Below, one piece after another: positions 27,363 to 36,351 of a stretch of DNA of 44,167 nucleotides. The stretch lies in NCBI GenBank assembly GCA_963973795.1, contig CAXBAF010000030.1, forward strand, positions 1 to 44,167, given 5' to 3'. The notes beneath the pieces are model-generated. The model was given only the letters and a program-made list of their open reading frames with translations, was not told where the DNA came from and did no database searches. The stretch is from UBA1926 sp002337215. GTDB taxonomy: Bacteria > Planctomycetota > Phycisphaerae > Phycisphaerales > UBA1924. How positions within the stretch are numbered: position 1 is the first letter of the stretch; every line of letters starts with the position of its first letter. The position numbers and the translations under genes are program-made.

Positions 27363-29764
27363 CGGGAGCCTCCCGCGTGGGTCTGCACGGAGTCGCGGGA
27401 TTCTGATTCGTTCGTCAGCGAGCCGGCGTCGGGGTGAGCATCGGCGAGCGCACGGATGCGTCTGGCGGCGCGGTCGATCGCGGGGTCACGCCTGCCTCGC
27501 CCCGGCGAATTGAGTTCATCGAGCAACCGGCGGGCGCACCGGACGGCCCGAGCGCGCACGTGCGGGTCTGCTTCCTCGCGGGCGAGCGCCGCGACCCGCC
27601 GGGCCGCAGATTGCCAGGCCGGATCGTCGGGGCCCAGCACCCGCCTGGGGTCGCAGAGCATGCGCTCGGCGAGCCACGCTCCCGCGAGGCGGTGGGGGGC
27701 GCGGTCGTCGGAGAGCATCCCGGCGAGATCGTCGTGGGTCTCCTCGGCGTTCACGATGCGGAGGCGTTCGACCGCGCGGACCGCGTTGGCGCGGGACCGG
27801 TGCTCTTCTGACTGCTTGATCTCGGTGAGCGTCCCGACGAGGGATTTGTCTTCGGCTCCGGCGTCGATCCGGGCGGCCAGCCGTTCGAGCGACTCGACGG
27901 CGTTCGCCCGCACGCGAGGGTCGGGCCGATCGATCGCGGCGAGCGCGAGCGCGAGCGACGCCCGGCTCGGGATCGCGCCCAGGGCCGACGCGGCGGTCGC
28001 GGCGACGCGGGCATCGTCGGGGTTCGTCGCTGGGCTCGCGAGGATCTTTGCCAACGGCTCGCTGAGCCTTTCGGCGATGCGGAGGCGGACGGCGACGAGG
28101 ATCGCGCGCACGCGGAGCGACGCATCCGTGGAGCCGTCGAGGAGGTCGGCGAGCGCCCGGGCGAGCTCATCGGGGGCATGCTGCGCGAGCGCGATCGAGC
28201 GCACGCTGGGGGTGCCGGAGGCGTCGAAGAGATTGCTGCGGGCAATGTCCTCGCGGGCGATCCGGCGGACAGTGTCGTGGGGGCTCCGGGTCAGCAGGCG
28301 GGTGTGGCGCAGCCGGGGCGAATCGAGGGGCTCGGCGTGCGCGTTGGCGGCCTTGCCGGCGTGTGCTCCGGGCGTGCGCACACCGAGCGTCGATCGGCGG
28401 AGCGCGGCGAGCGTCGCGACGGCGGGGTCTGGGTCGAGCGTCCAGTCGGCGAGATCGGCGGTGTCCGCGAGCCGGGCGCACGCGAGCCGGGCGTGGGTGT
28501 TCGGAGCGGTCAGCAGCCGTTCTCGGATCTCCCGGTTCGATCGGGTCTCGGTGCGGGAGCCGGCGATGACCCCGTTGTTCGCGAGCAGCGAGGCGAGTCC
28601 GCGTTCGGCTGCGCCGGAGATCACCGTCTCGGCGGTTGGCAGAATCGGGGCGAGCGCGGAGTCGGCCTTCCGGTTCGCGATTCCTCGGTTCGGGGTGCCC
28701 AGGCTCGCGAGCAGGTCGCGCCGGGCGGGGTTCAGGATGAGATGCGCGCGCTCCAGCACGGCGTCGTGCTCGCCGGGTGTGCGGGCGTTGCCGAGGCGCT
28801 CGAGGCAGGCGAGCGCGAGCGGACCTGGCGCGAGCAGGCGCCAGGCGATCCGGCGGACCTCGGGGGCGGGGTCGCGTTTGAGCGCGCGGCGGAGAGCAGC
28901 AAACCCGGGGTGATCGCGGTCGGCGAGGATCGCGACGAGCGGGGCGAGTTCCCGGCTCGCGGGTTCATTGAGCGGTCGGTCGAGCAGGCGGAGGGCGGCG
29001 CGGACGAGCGGCGTGCACTCGGCGCCGTCCTCGGTCTCGAGGACGATCAATGCGGCGGCGACTGCATCGCGGACCGTGGCGGGAGCGGATCGGCGTGAAC
29101 CCGAGTCGAGGTCTGTACGACGATCGGTCGCGAGCCGGATGCGTGCGAGCAGGGCGGTCTCGGCGGTCTCGACGGCGTCGCGGTTGCCGGAGCCCAGCAT
29201 GAGGCGGAGCGTCGGGTCGTCGAGCCCACGCGAGGGTGCGCTGGGTGACGCGGTCTGGACGGTGCGCCGCGGATCGAGCGGGGCGCCATTGGCGCGTCCC
29301 GTTGGCCGGTTGGCGGTGACGTTGGATTGGCCGGCGTGGTCGGCAAGGAGCTGGGCGACCGCCGGCTTGCACGCGGGGTCGGTGTTCAGCGTCTCGTGTG
29401 CCCTTGCGGGCCAGTCGATGCCTTCGAGCGAGAGCGCGACCCGTCGCAGGACGGGATCGAGCCGTTCCCATTCGCGGATGACCAGCGACTGGGCCCGATA
29501 TGCGAGTTGGGTGTCGCGATGCCTGCGGCGATCGGAAAAAGGCCGGAGCACCGCGGCGAGGGGCGACCTGTCGGGGGTGCTCGATTGGGGGTGCGGGGGC
29601 TCACATCGCTCGATGAGTTCGAAATATAGGGTGTTGGATTCGGATTTTGTAAGATATCGGATCGTCGATTCGATGGCTGATAGTCGTAGGTTGTTTGGTA
29701 GTTTGTGGAGCGCTTCGACCGCGGAACTGGCGGGCGGATGGGGCTGGTCTTGCTGTAAGTCCAT
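27359..29764 (-). CDS. HEAT-repeat-like helical scaffold protein
   Basis: An 801-residue protein made almost entirely of paired helices rich in Ala, Leu and Arg. Recurrent units such as DRPDPRVRANAVESLERLAA, EEHRSRANAVRAVERLRI and ADPHVRARAVRCARRLL follow the HEAT/PBS-lyase pattern (D-x-VR-x-xA-x-x-ALxxL) and are densest in the C-terminal 250 residues. No signal peptide or catalytic motif is visible. Such solenoids usually act as protein-binding scaffolds. ATG 29764 is preferred to a TTG at 29818; no Shine-Dalgarno was found for either. The first 50 codons are clearly lower in GC than the rest. It overlaps the following membrane-protein gene by four bases, so the pair should be co-translated. 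Confidence 0.82.
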   Translation of the reverse strand: MDLQQDQPHPPASSAVEALHKLPNNLRLSAIESTIRYLTKSESNTLYFELIERCEPPHPQSSTPDRSPLAAVLRPFSDRRRHRDTQLAYRAQSLVIREWERLDPVLRRVALSLEGIDWPARAHETLNTDPACKPAVAQLLADHAGQSNVTANRPTGRANGAPLDPRRTVQTASPSAPSRGLDDPTLRLMLGSGNRDAVETAETALLARIRLATDRRTDLDSGSRRSAPATVRDAVAAALIVLETEDGAECTPLVRAALRLLDRPLNEPASRELAPLVAILADRDHPGFAALRRALKRDPAPEVRRIAWRLLAPGPLALACLERLGNARTPGEHDAVLERAHLILNPARRDLLASLGTPNRGIANRKADSALAPILPTAETVISGAAERGLASLLANNGVIAGSRTETRSNREIRERLLTAPNTHARLACARLADTADLADWTLDPDPAVATLAALRRSTLGVRTPGAHAGKAANAHAEPLDSPRLRHTRLLTRSPHDTVRRIAREDIARSNLFDASGTPSVRSIALAQHAPDELARALADLLDGSTDASLRVRAILVAVRLRIAERLSEPLAKILASPATNPDDARVAATAASALGAIPSRASLALALAAIDRPDPRVRANAVESLERLAARIDAGAEDKSLVGTLTEIKQSEEHRSRANAVRAVERLRIVNAEETHDDLAGMLSDDRAPHRLAGAWLAERMLCDPRRVLGPDDPAWQSAARRVAALAREEADPHVRARAVRCARRLLDELNSPGRGRRDPAIDRAARRIRALADAHPDAGSLTNESESRDSVQTHAGGSR

Positions 29765-30088
29765 GACTGTCAAGAAATTGCTAAGCCCGGGGTCCTGATT
29801 CGAGAAATAGTGCTGCAATCACCAATTTGTAGTGGATGGTCCTACTGGTGTTCTTCTATATTGTGAGTCGATGCAAACGGACAGCCTGCCGGCTGCCCGG
29901 CGTGTCGTACTCGTGGGGAGGCGCGGGGCAGGATTGCCCGTATCGCGCCTTAGAACATTCGGCTCATCGGCACCGCAGACCGCACATTCCGCGCGTGCCG
30001 GCGTTCAGCGAGCTGGGGCTGGCGATGGGGAGGGGATCTCGCCGGGCTCGGGCCGTGGGGCGTTTCAAAAAGCAGGGGAATCAAGGCC
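29765..30088. other. Divergent intergenic region
   Basis: About 320 bp between the HEAT-repeat gene and the DUF2617 gene. Two plus-strand frames here read as Arg/Gly/Pro-rich chance translations. The left 60 bp are AT-rich and may hold the HEAT gene promoter. No convincing RNA gene, terminator or repeat was seen. Confidence 0.5.
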
Positions 30089-30634
30089 GTGAACCCGACC
30101 GCACTCACACCACAGATTGATCAAGCGTTTACCTTCGGGCTCTACAACCGAGCCCTGCATCCCGAGTTCTTCGACCTCCGATCGCGCCGGGTGGCGCGGC
30201 ACCAGGGGTGGGAGTTGGAATCGTGGATCGTGTCCGGCGGGCACGCGCTGCGGTTCGGGACGGGTTCGGCGTGCTACGCCGAGGCGATCTGCCAGAACGG
30301 GACGCCGCTGCCCGATGCCCACTCGGTGACGAGTTTCATCTGCGCCGGCGAGCACGATCTCGACGAATCCTTCGATCAGGACGGCGTGGGGTACATCTCG
30401 ACGATCCAGTCCGAGACGCTCGGTGAGAACCTGTACCGGGCGACCTTCGAGGAAATGTTGGATTACGCGAGCGAAGCCGACGCACAGGTGAGCCGCTGGG
30501 AATCGCCCGAGGGCTCGAACATGTCGATCATCGACGTGCAGCGGTTCCACAAGGAAGTGCACGCCCAGTGCTATCACCTCTATGCCCGCGGCGGTGTGGT
30601 GCTGCGGACGCAGACGATCTTTGAGCAGAAGTAA
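30089..30634 (+). CDS. DUF2617-family protein
   Basis: A 181-residue protein. The pattern FTFGLYNRALHPEFFDLRS at the start, a central WIVSGGHALRFG, and NMSIIDVQRFHKEVHAQCYH followed by VVLRTQTIFEQK at the end agree with DUF2617 proteins that are common in planctomycetes (recalled consensus: LY.R.LHPELF ... SGH ... LS.I......L.VQ.FH ... I..TQS.FE). The function of the family is not known. No signal peptide and no membrane segment, so it is cytosolic. The GTG at 30089 is used because no in-frame ATG precedes the conserved region; AAGG is very close and AGGGGA lies further upstream. Followed by a 300 bp gap before ileS. Confidence 0.78.
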   Translation: MNPTALTPQIDQAFTFGLYNRALHPEFFDLRSRRVARHQGWELESWIVSGGHALRFGTGSACYAEAICQNGTPLPDAHSVTSFICAGEHDLDESFDQDGVGYISTIQSETLGENLYRATFEEMLDYASEADAQVSRWESPEGSNMSIIDVQRFHKEVHAQCYHLYARGGVVLRTQTIFEQK

Positions 30635-30935
30635 GAAGGCACTGGGCACTAGAGCGTGATGCGAGCCCGGTGTGTGTGGATTGTGCGTTCTGCCTGTCGG
30701 CGTTTCGTGGGCTAGACTTTGTCCATGAGCGGTTTCGTGATCATTCCGATCCGAATTATGCGGCCCTGCTGAAGCCCGGCTGTGCTCCTGACGGAGCATG
30801 ATCGCGGGGATTGGCGGGGCATTTCGTGTTGGTCCGTTCCTATTCTTGAACTCACAGAACTGCTGATTTGATCGCGGTGTGCCGTCGCGGGGTCGTTATG
30901 GATCCGGGTTCGGCGGGCCGTGCGGAGTGATGCCG
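30635..30935. other. Intergenic region upstream of ileS
   Basis: About 300 bp. It holds GGCTAGACTTTG at 30709-30720, which may be a -10-like element, and a small perfect hairpin TGCTCC-TGAC-GGAGCA at about 30782-30797. The T-box signature expected upstream of some aminoacyl-tRNA synthetase genes is absent. No RNA gene recognised. Confidence 0.5.
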
Positions 30936-33900
30936 ATGTCCGCCGATGCGACTGAACGATCGTACAAGAAGACGCTGAACCTCCCGAAGACCGGGTTCGC
31001 GATGAAGGCGAACCTGATCCAGAACGAGCCGGCCAGCCTGAAGCGGTGGGACAAGTCGGCGTCGTACGCGGCGCTACGCGAAAAGAAGGCGGGGAAGCCC
31101 ACGTTCGTGTTCCACGACGGGCCGCCCTACGCGAACGGGTCGATCCATCTCGGGCATCTGATGAACAAGTGCCTGAAGGACTTTGTTGTGCGCAGCAAGG
31201 GCATGGCGGGGTTCGATGTGCCCTACGTGCCCGGGTGGGACTGTCACGGTCTTCCGATCGAGCACAAGGTGATGCAGGAACTGGTGGAGAGCGGGAAGGC
31301 GAAGAAGCTCGGGACGTTGGAGCCCGAGAAGGCGAAGATGGCGATCCGGCGGGAGTGCAAGAAGTACGCCGAGAAGTATGTGAAACTCCAGGCGGGGCAG
31401 ATGAAGCGTCTGCTGACGCAGGCGGACTACGACGACCCGTACCTGACGATGCTGCCCGCCTACGAGGGCGCGGTGCTCGAGGTGCTCGCCGGGCTGGTTG
31501 CCAAGGGGCTGGTCTTCCGGGCGCTCAAGCCTGTGCATTGGTCGGTCGCGAACGAGACGGCGCTCGCTGAGGCGGAACTCGAGTACATGGATCGGGAGGA
31601 CATCTCGGTGTACGTGGACTTCGAAGCCGCGGACGGTGCGGCGGTGTGCGCGGCGTTCGGGGTGGATCCCGAGGTGGTCGGCCAGACGCCTTCGTTCATG
31701 ATCTGGACGACAACCCCCTGGACGCTGCCGGCGAACCTGGCGGTCGCGGTGCACGAGAAGTTCACCTACGTGCTCGCGCGGGTGGACGGGAACGTGACGG
31801 TCGTGGTCGAGGATCTGCTGGAATCGGTGACCAAGCAGGCGGGGAGCGAGGACGTCGAGGTGCTGGCGCGGACGACGGGTGACCGGCTCGTCGGGCTGCG
31901 GTACAAGCACCCGTTTGTGGACGAGCCCCCCAAGCCGCACGGAAAGCCGGACGCGGACACGAGCGCGTGCTATCAGATCGTCAGCGCCGACTATGTGACG
32001 GTGGAGGACGGCTCGGGCCTGGTGCACACGGCACCGGGGCACGGCGTGGAGGACTACCAGACCGGCCTGCGGGTCGGGCTGCCGGTGTACTGCCCGGTGC
32101 GGGGGGACGGGACGTACGACCACACGGTGCCCGAGTGGCTGCGCGATCTGAGCGTGTGGGAGGCGAACGAGAAGGTGACCGAGCACCTGCGGGCGAGCGG
32201 GCACCTGTTCCACGACAACACGTTCATGCACTCGTACCCGCACGACTGGCGGAGCAAGACGCCGGTGATCTTCCGCTCGACCGAGCAGTGGTTCGTGGGG
32301 GTGGATGCCGAAATCTCTGATACAGGTGAGACCCTTCGCGCAAAGGCTCTCGGTTTCGTCCGGCCGAGCAGAGAACAGGCTCTCCTACTCGAATACAAAC
32401 ATCACCGCGAGAAATTGCGGTCGGGTGCGGAGATCAAGCCGGAAGACCCGAACTTTGCGGTGATCAATCATGATCTAACTCTCGATCAGATCGATGACAA
32501 GATCAGAGAATTAGAGGAACGAGTTAGAGCGTCTAGTCTCACATTCGTCCCCGAGTGGGGGCGGAACCGGATGCGGGGCATGCTCGAGTCGCGCCCCGAC
32601 TGGTGCATCAGCCGGCAGCGGTCGTGGGGGTTGCCCATCCCGGCGTTCATCTACGGCGACGGGTCGGCGCTGATGACCGAGGCGAGCGTGCGGGCGGTGG
32701 CGACGCTGTTCCGCGAGGAGGGCTCGGACGCGTGGTTCACGAAGGAGCCCGCGGAGATCCTCAAGCACTACAACCCCGACGACGACCCGGCCGCCCCGGA
32801 CGGGTTCGACATGAACCTGCTCAAGAAGGGCGGGGACATCCTCGATGTCTGGTTCGAGAGCGGCTCGAGCTGGAACGCGGTGATGCGCGAGCGGCTCGGC
32901 GCCGGCGCGTTCCCGGTGGAGCTGTACCTGGAGGGGTCCGACCAGCACCGGGGGTGGTTCCAGCTCTCGATGCTCCCGGCGATCGGCGTGATGGGCAGGC
33001 CGCCCTACAAGACCCTGCTCACGCACGGGTTCATGAACGACAAGGACGGCAAGAAGCTCTCCAAGAGCGCCGGGCACACGATCGAGAACATGTTCGACAA
33101 GTACGGCGCCGACGTGATGCGGTGGTGGGTCGCCTCGCTGCCCTACGAGGGCGACGTGAAGGTGGACGACGAGTTCTTCGTGCTCGCCGGTGAGAGCTAC
33201 CGCAAGGTCCGCAACACGATCCGCTTCCTGCTGAGCAACCTGTCGGACTTCACCGCGGGCGAGCACTGCGTCGAGTGCTCGTCGATTGACCCGAAGAGCA
33301 TCGACGCGTGGGTGCTGGCGGAATTCGACAAGCTGAGCGCCGAGGTGCAGGACGCGTACGCGAAGTACAACTTCCGGCGCGCGCACGCGGCCATCTACAA
33401 CTTCTGCAGCGACACGATGAGTTCGGTCTATCTGGCAGCGACCAAGGACCGGCTCTACTGCGACGCGGCCGATTCGCCGCGGAGGCGGCGCACGCAGACG
33501 GTCATGTGGGACATCGCCGATGGGCTCTGCCGCCTGCTGGCACCGATCATGTGTCACACGGCCGACGAGGCGTGGCGCGAGCTGAAGCAGGTTGACAAGA
33601 ACGACCCGGCGTGCGTGCACTTCGAGGAGTATCTCGAGCCTTTCGGCCTTGAGATCGACGCGGGATGGGCCGCGGTGATGGCGGCGCGGGACGCCGGCCT
33701 GATGGCGATCGAGAAGGCGAAGGCGGACGGCATCGACAACCCGCTGGACGCCGGGCTGGTCTTCCCGGATCCGGACGGCGTGCTCGCGGGGTTCGACGCG
33801 GTGGACCTCGCGGACTTGTGCGGCGTGAGCCGGGCGTCTGTTGATGCGCGTGCGACAGAGGTCGCGGTGCAGGATCTGCGGGACGAGCCGCGTTGCGAGC

Positions 33901-33986
33901 GGAGCCGGAAGCGGGACGGGACCGTGAAAGAGCGTTCGGACGGCGGGCTGCTGACGGACCGGGACGCGGCGGTGGTTGGGGTGTGA
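30936..33986 (+). CDS. ileS: Isoleucyl-tRNA synthetase
   Basis: A 1016-residue class I synthetase charging tRNA-Ile. The HIGH box is GSIHLGHL (68-75), the KMSKS loop is KKLSKSAG (about 706-713); WDCHGLPIEHKV, TTTPWTLPANLAVAV (CP1 editing domain), WFESGSSWNAV and EGSDQHRGWFQ are further IleRS signatures. Residues of about 459-538, between STEQWFVGVD and FVPEWGRNRM, carry an additional 60-70 residues that are helical and charged, and their DNA (about 32320-32550) is far less GC-rich than the rest. The C-terminal zinc site of type A enzymes is degenerate: only one Cys remains in CERSRKRDGTV. ATG 30936 is chosen since GGAG lies eight bases upstream; ATG 30930 would be too close. Confidence 0.97.
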   Translation: MSADATERSYKKTLNLPKTGFAMKANLIQNEPASLKRWDKSASYAALREKKAGKPTFVFHDGPPYANGSIHLGHLMNKCLKDFVVRSKGMAGFDVPYVPGWDCHGLPIEHKVMQELVESGKAKKLGTLEPEKAKMAIRRECKKYAEKYVKLQAGQMKRLLTQADYDDPYLTMLPAYEGAVLEVLAGLVAKGLVFRALKPVHWSVANETALAEAELEYMDREDISVYVDFEAADGAAVCAAFGVDPEVVGQTPSFMIWTTTPWTLPANLAVAVHEKFTYVLARVDGNVTVVVEDLLESVTKQAGSEDVEVLARTTGDRLVGLRYKHPFVDEPPKPHGKPDADTSACYQIVSADYVTVEDGSGLVHTAPGHGVEDYQTGLRVGLPVYCPVRGDGTYDHTVPEWLRDLSVWEANEKVTEHLRASGHLFHDNTFMHSYPHDWRSKTPVIFRSTEQWFVGVDAEISDTGETLRAKALGFVRPSREQALLLEYKHHREKLRSGAEIKPEDPNFAVINHDLTLDQIDDKIRELEERVRASSLTFVPEWGRNRMRGMLESRPDWCISRQRSWGLPIPAFIYGDGSALMTEASVRAVATLFREEGSDAWFTKEPAEILKHYNPDDDPAAPDGFDMNLLKKGGDILDVWFESGSSWNAVMRERLGAGAFPVELYLEGSDQHRGWFQLSMLPAIGVMGRPPYKTLLTHGFMNDKDGKKLSKSAGHTIENMFDKYGADVMRWWVASLPYEGDVKVDDEFFVLAGESYRKVRNTIRFLLSNLSDFTAGEHCVECSSIDPKSIDAWVLAEFDKLSAEVQDAYAKYNFRRAHAAIYNFCSDTMSSVYLAATKDRLYCDAADSPRRRRTQTVMWDIADGLCRLLAPIMCHTADEAWRELKQVDKNDPACVHFEEYLEPFGLEIDAGWAAVMAARDAGLMAIEKAKADGIDNPLDAGLVFPDPDGVLAGFDAVDLADLCGVSRASVDARATEVAVQDLRDEPRCERSRKRDGTVKERSDGGLLTDRDAAVVGV

Positions 33987-34021
33987 GGGTCGGAGTTTCA
34001 GTTCGGCCCTGTGCGTCCGGT

Positions 34022-34100
34022 GCCGCGGTTCAGCCCGGAGGGTGAACCGCGAACGGGCGTCGTTGGTGGTTCGCCGCGTTCGCCCTCCGGGTCGAACTCG
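34022..34100. repeat. Pair of inverted REP-like palindromes
   Basis: GTTCAGCCCGGAGGGTGAAC (34028-34047) and GTTCGCCCTCCGGGTCGAAC (34078-34097) are each hairpin-forming, and the second is the reverse complement of the first at 17 of 20 positions. The first stem is extended to nine pairs (CGCGGTTCA/TGAACCGCG, 34024-34051). The pair lies between the ileS stop and the peptidase gene and may also help end ileS transcription. The plan, two palindromes head to head, is like that at 12954-13158, though the sequence differs. Confidence 0.6.
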
Positions 34101-34195
34101 GGCACCTTTCCGGCGTTGTCGGGCGGGCGTGCGACGCGCCGACCCTCTCGATCTGCCCCCAAGCCCGCGCTTCGGGCTCTTTTGGTTGCATCGGC

Positions 34196-34201
34196 TAAAC
34201 T
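34196..34201 (+). promoter_or_regulatory. Putative -10 element for a leaderless transcript (M24 peptidase)
   Basis: TAAACT ends six bases before ATG 34208, with no Shine-Dalgarno sequence. The spacing equals that at 8078-8083 and 11715-11720. A -35 box at standard distance is weak. Confidence 0.3.
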
Positions 34202-34207
34202 TCTCAT

Positions 34208-35359
34208 ATGACCACCGAACACACCGCGACGCTGCTTTCTGGGGTGCCCTCGATCAACAAGGCCGTGTTCCACGCGATCCGGTTCGACGCCCACGATCCG
34301 GCGTCGATCATCGTGACGCCGCACGGGAACCGGCGGCTGGTGCTGCGGGACGTCGAGGTGCAGCGGGCGAAGAAGCTCGCGAAGGCCGACGAGGTGTTCT
34401 GCTACGAAGATTTCGAACCCACGGCGGGGCTGAGCGGGGACCGTGAGATCCGTGCTGCTCAGGCGACCGCCGAGTGCCTCCGGCGGATGGACATCACGCA
34501 GGTGACGGTCGATCGCACGGCCTCGGCACTGCTCATCGACGAGCTCGAGATCGCGGGGATCACCGTTGTGCTCGACCGGCAGCTCGGCGTACGCGACCGG
34601 CGGAGCAAGGACGCCGACGAGATCGCGGCGCTGCGGAAGGCGACGGAGATCACCGAGTCGGCGATCCGCATGGCGTGCGAGACGATCGCGGGCGCGAAGG
34701 CCAACAAGAAGGGCGAGCTGAAGCTGGGGACCAAGATCCTGACCGCCGAGATGGTCAAGGCGATGATCACCAACCATCTCGCGGAGCGAGACGCGTTCGG
34801 GGAGCACCACATCGTCGCGTGCGGCTCCGAGGGGGGCGATTGCCACAACACCGGGACGGGCGTGCTGCGGACCGAGCAGCCGATCATCGTCGATGTCTTC
34901 CCCAAGCATCTGTCGTCCGGCTACCACGGCGATTGCACCCGGATGGTGGTGCACGGGGATGTCCCCGACGAGGTCGCGCGGATGCACCTTGCGGTCAGCG
35001 AGGCGAAGGCCGCGGGGATCGCGGTGATCCGCGCCGGTTCAACGGGCGAAGACGTGCACCGGGCGGTGGTGGGAGTGATCGAATCGCACGGGTACCGGAT
35101 GGGGTTCCCGCCCGAGGGCGCGCCGCCGGCGTATTGCTCGATGCCGCACGGGACCGGGCACGGGCTCGGGCTCGATCTCAAAGAGCCGCCGCTGCTCGAC
35201 TTCAAGGGCCCGGAACTGGTGGTGGGAGACGCGGTCACGGTGGAGCCCGGGCTGTACTCGCTCGCGGTCGGCGGCATGCGGCTCGAGGACCTGCTGATCG
35301 TGACCGAGGACGGCTGCGAAAACCTCAACACGCTGCCCGAGGGCATGAACTGGTCATAA
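34208..35359 (+). CDS. M24-family metallopeptidase (Xaa-Pro aminopeptidase-like)
   Basis: A 383-residue pita-bread-fold peptidase. An N-terminal creatinase-like domain (about 1-140) precedes the catalytic domain. The five metal ligands are visible: the two Asp in IIVDVFPKHLSSGYHGDCTR, His in MPHGTGHGLGLDLKE, Glu in VTVEPGLYS and Glu in GGMRLEDLLIVTED. This fits PepP/PepQ-type enzymes that remove N-terminal residues before proline; the exact specificity is not shown by the sequence. No signal peptide, so cytosolic. ATG 34208 lacks a ribosome site but has TAAACT six bases before it, so a leaderless message is possible. It lies 221 bp after ileS behind a palindrome pair. Confidence 0.93.
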   Translation: MTTEHTATLLSGVPSINKAVFHAIRFDAHDPASIIVTPHGNRRLVLRDVEVQRAKKLAKADEVFCYEDFEPTAGLSGDREIRAAQATAECLRRMDITQVTVDRTASALLIDELEIAGITVVLDRQLGVRDRRSKDADEIAALRKATEITESAIRMACETIAGAKANKKGELKLGTKILTAEMVKAMITNHLAERDAFGEHHIVACGSEGGDCHNTGTGVLRTEQPIIVDVFPKHLSSGYHGDCTRMVVHGDVPDEVARMHLAVSEAKAAGIAVIRAGSTGEDVHRAVVGVIESHGYRMGFPPEGAPPAYCSMPHGTGHGLGLDLKEPPLLDFKGPELVVGDAVTVEPGLYSLAVGGMRLEDLLIVTEDGCENLNTLPEGMNWS

Positions 35360-35448
35360 CGAGGGTTCTTCTCGGACGTCTGTTCGGATCACGGGCCTGC
35401 GGTGTCGTTTTGCGGCAACATGTCTAGAGCAGGCGGGGCTCGGACCCG

Positions 35449-36351
35449 ATGAATGATGCGATGACGCATCACGACGGGATCGGAAACGAGGGATCGGCGG
35501 CGCGCGACCCGCAGAAAACGCGGAGCGGCGTCGTGCGCACGCGACGCCGCGCGGTCGGGGCGGATCAGGCCGGGTCGTCGTCGGACCGACTCACGGCGGT
35601 CGTGCACGAACTGCGGAACCTCGTCGATGGCTCGCTGCGTTGGGTGACGATCGCGGCGCGGGACCTTCCCAAGGCGAGCGAGCACCCGGGCGATGAGTCG
35701 CTCGAGAGCGAGCTGGAGCGGACCCGCAGGCAGCTTGAGACGGTGCGGATGGCGCTCGTCCAGATGAACGAGATCGTGCGCACGAGCGCGGGGTCGGGGC
35801 TCTCGATCGGCTCGCCCGCCCTGGGTGGGTCGGCCAGGGTGACGCTGGGCGAGGCGCTCGATCACGCGGTCGATGTCGTGCGTCCCAGGGCGTCGTCGCT
35901 GGGGATTGAACTGTCGCTGACCATCGACGAGCGGGCGGGGCCCCGATCGGCTGGACCGACCTACACCGTGATGCTCAACGCGTTGCACAACGCGATCGAT
36001 GCGGTCGAGACGCGGATCGCGCGGGCGCGGGCGAGCAAGGCGAGCGCGGGGCCCGGGCGGGGGCTGGTCTCGGCGCGGCTGGGCTGGATCGAGCGTGGCG
36101 GGATCGCGCGGGTCGTGCTCGAGGTGCTCGACGACGGGATCGGCGCGCCCGAGCTGGATGATCCGGGCGAGGTGTTCGACCCCGGCTTCAGCGAGCGCGA
36201 AGGCGGGCACGGGATCGGGCTGGCGCTGTGCCGGCAGATCGTGATCGAGCTCGGCGGGCGGATCGAATTGACCAACCGGACGGATGGGCCCGGCGCGGTG
36301 CTGCGGGCGGTGTTCCCGGCTCCGGCGGTTGTTGAGATGGACCAGAACTGA
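35449..36351 (+). CDS. Cytosolic sensor histidine kinase
   Basis: A 300-residue kinase with no membrane segment and no recognisable input domain; the first 45 residues are basic and probably disordered. The phosphoacceptor His53 lies in AVVHELRNLVDGSL (HELRN H-box). A dimerisation helix follows (SELERTRRQLETVRMALVQM). The ATP-binding domain shows the N box (MLNALHNAIDAV), G1 (LDDGIGAPE), F-box (VFDPGFSEREGGHG) and G2 (GHGIGLALCRQIV). Its stop overlaps the start of the response-regulator gene by one base (TGATG), so the two form a two-component pair. As in NtrB-like kinases, the signal is presumably cytosolic or comes from a partner protein. Confidence 0.93.
   Translation: MNDAMTHHDGIGNEGSAARDPQKTRSGVVRTRRRAVGADQAGSSSDRLTAVVHELRNLVDGSLRWVTIAARDLPKASEHPGDESLESELERTRRQLETVRMALVQMNEIVRTSAGSGLSIGSPALGGSARVTLGEALDHAVDVVRPRASSLGIELSLTIDERAGPRSAGPTYTVMLNALHNAIDAVETRIARARASKASAGPGRGLVSARLGWIERGGIARVVLEVLDDGIGAPELDDPGEVFDPGFSEREGGHGIGLALCRQIVIELGGRIELTNRTDGPGAVLRAVFPAPAVVEMDQN

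Noticed and set aside
30635..30935. Possible T-box riboswitch upstream of ileS
   Set aside because: No conserved T-box antiterminator sequence and no T-tract terminator; the group is not known to use T-boxes.
31074..33620. Two minus-strand open frames of 389 and 369 residues
   Set aside because: Antisense to ileS; His/Arg/Val-rich translation without structure.
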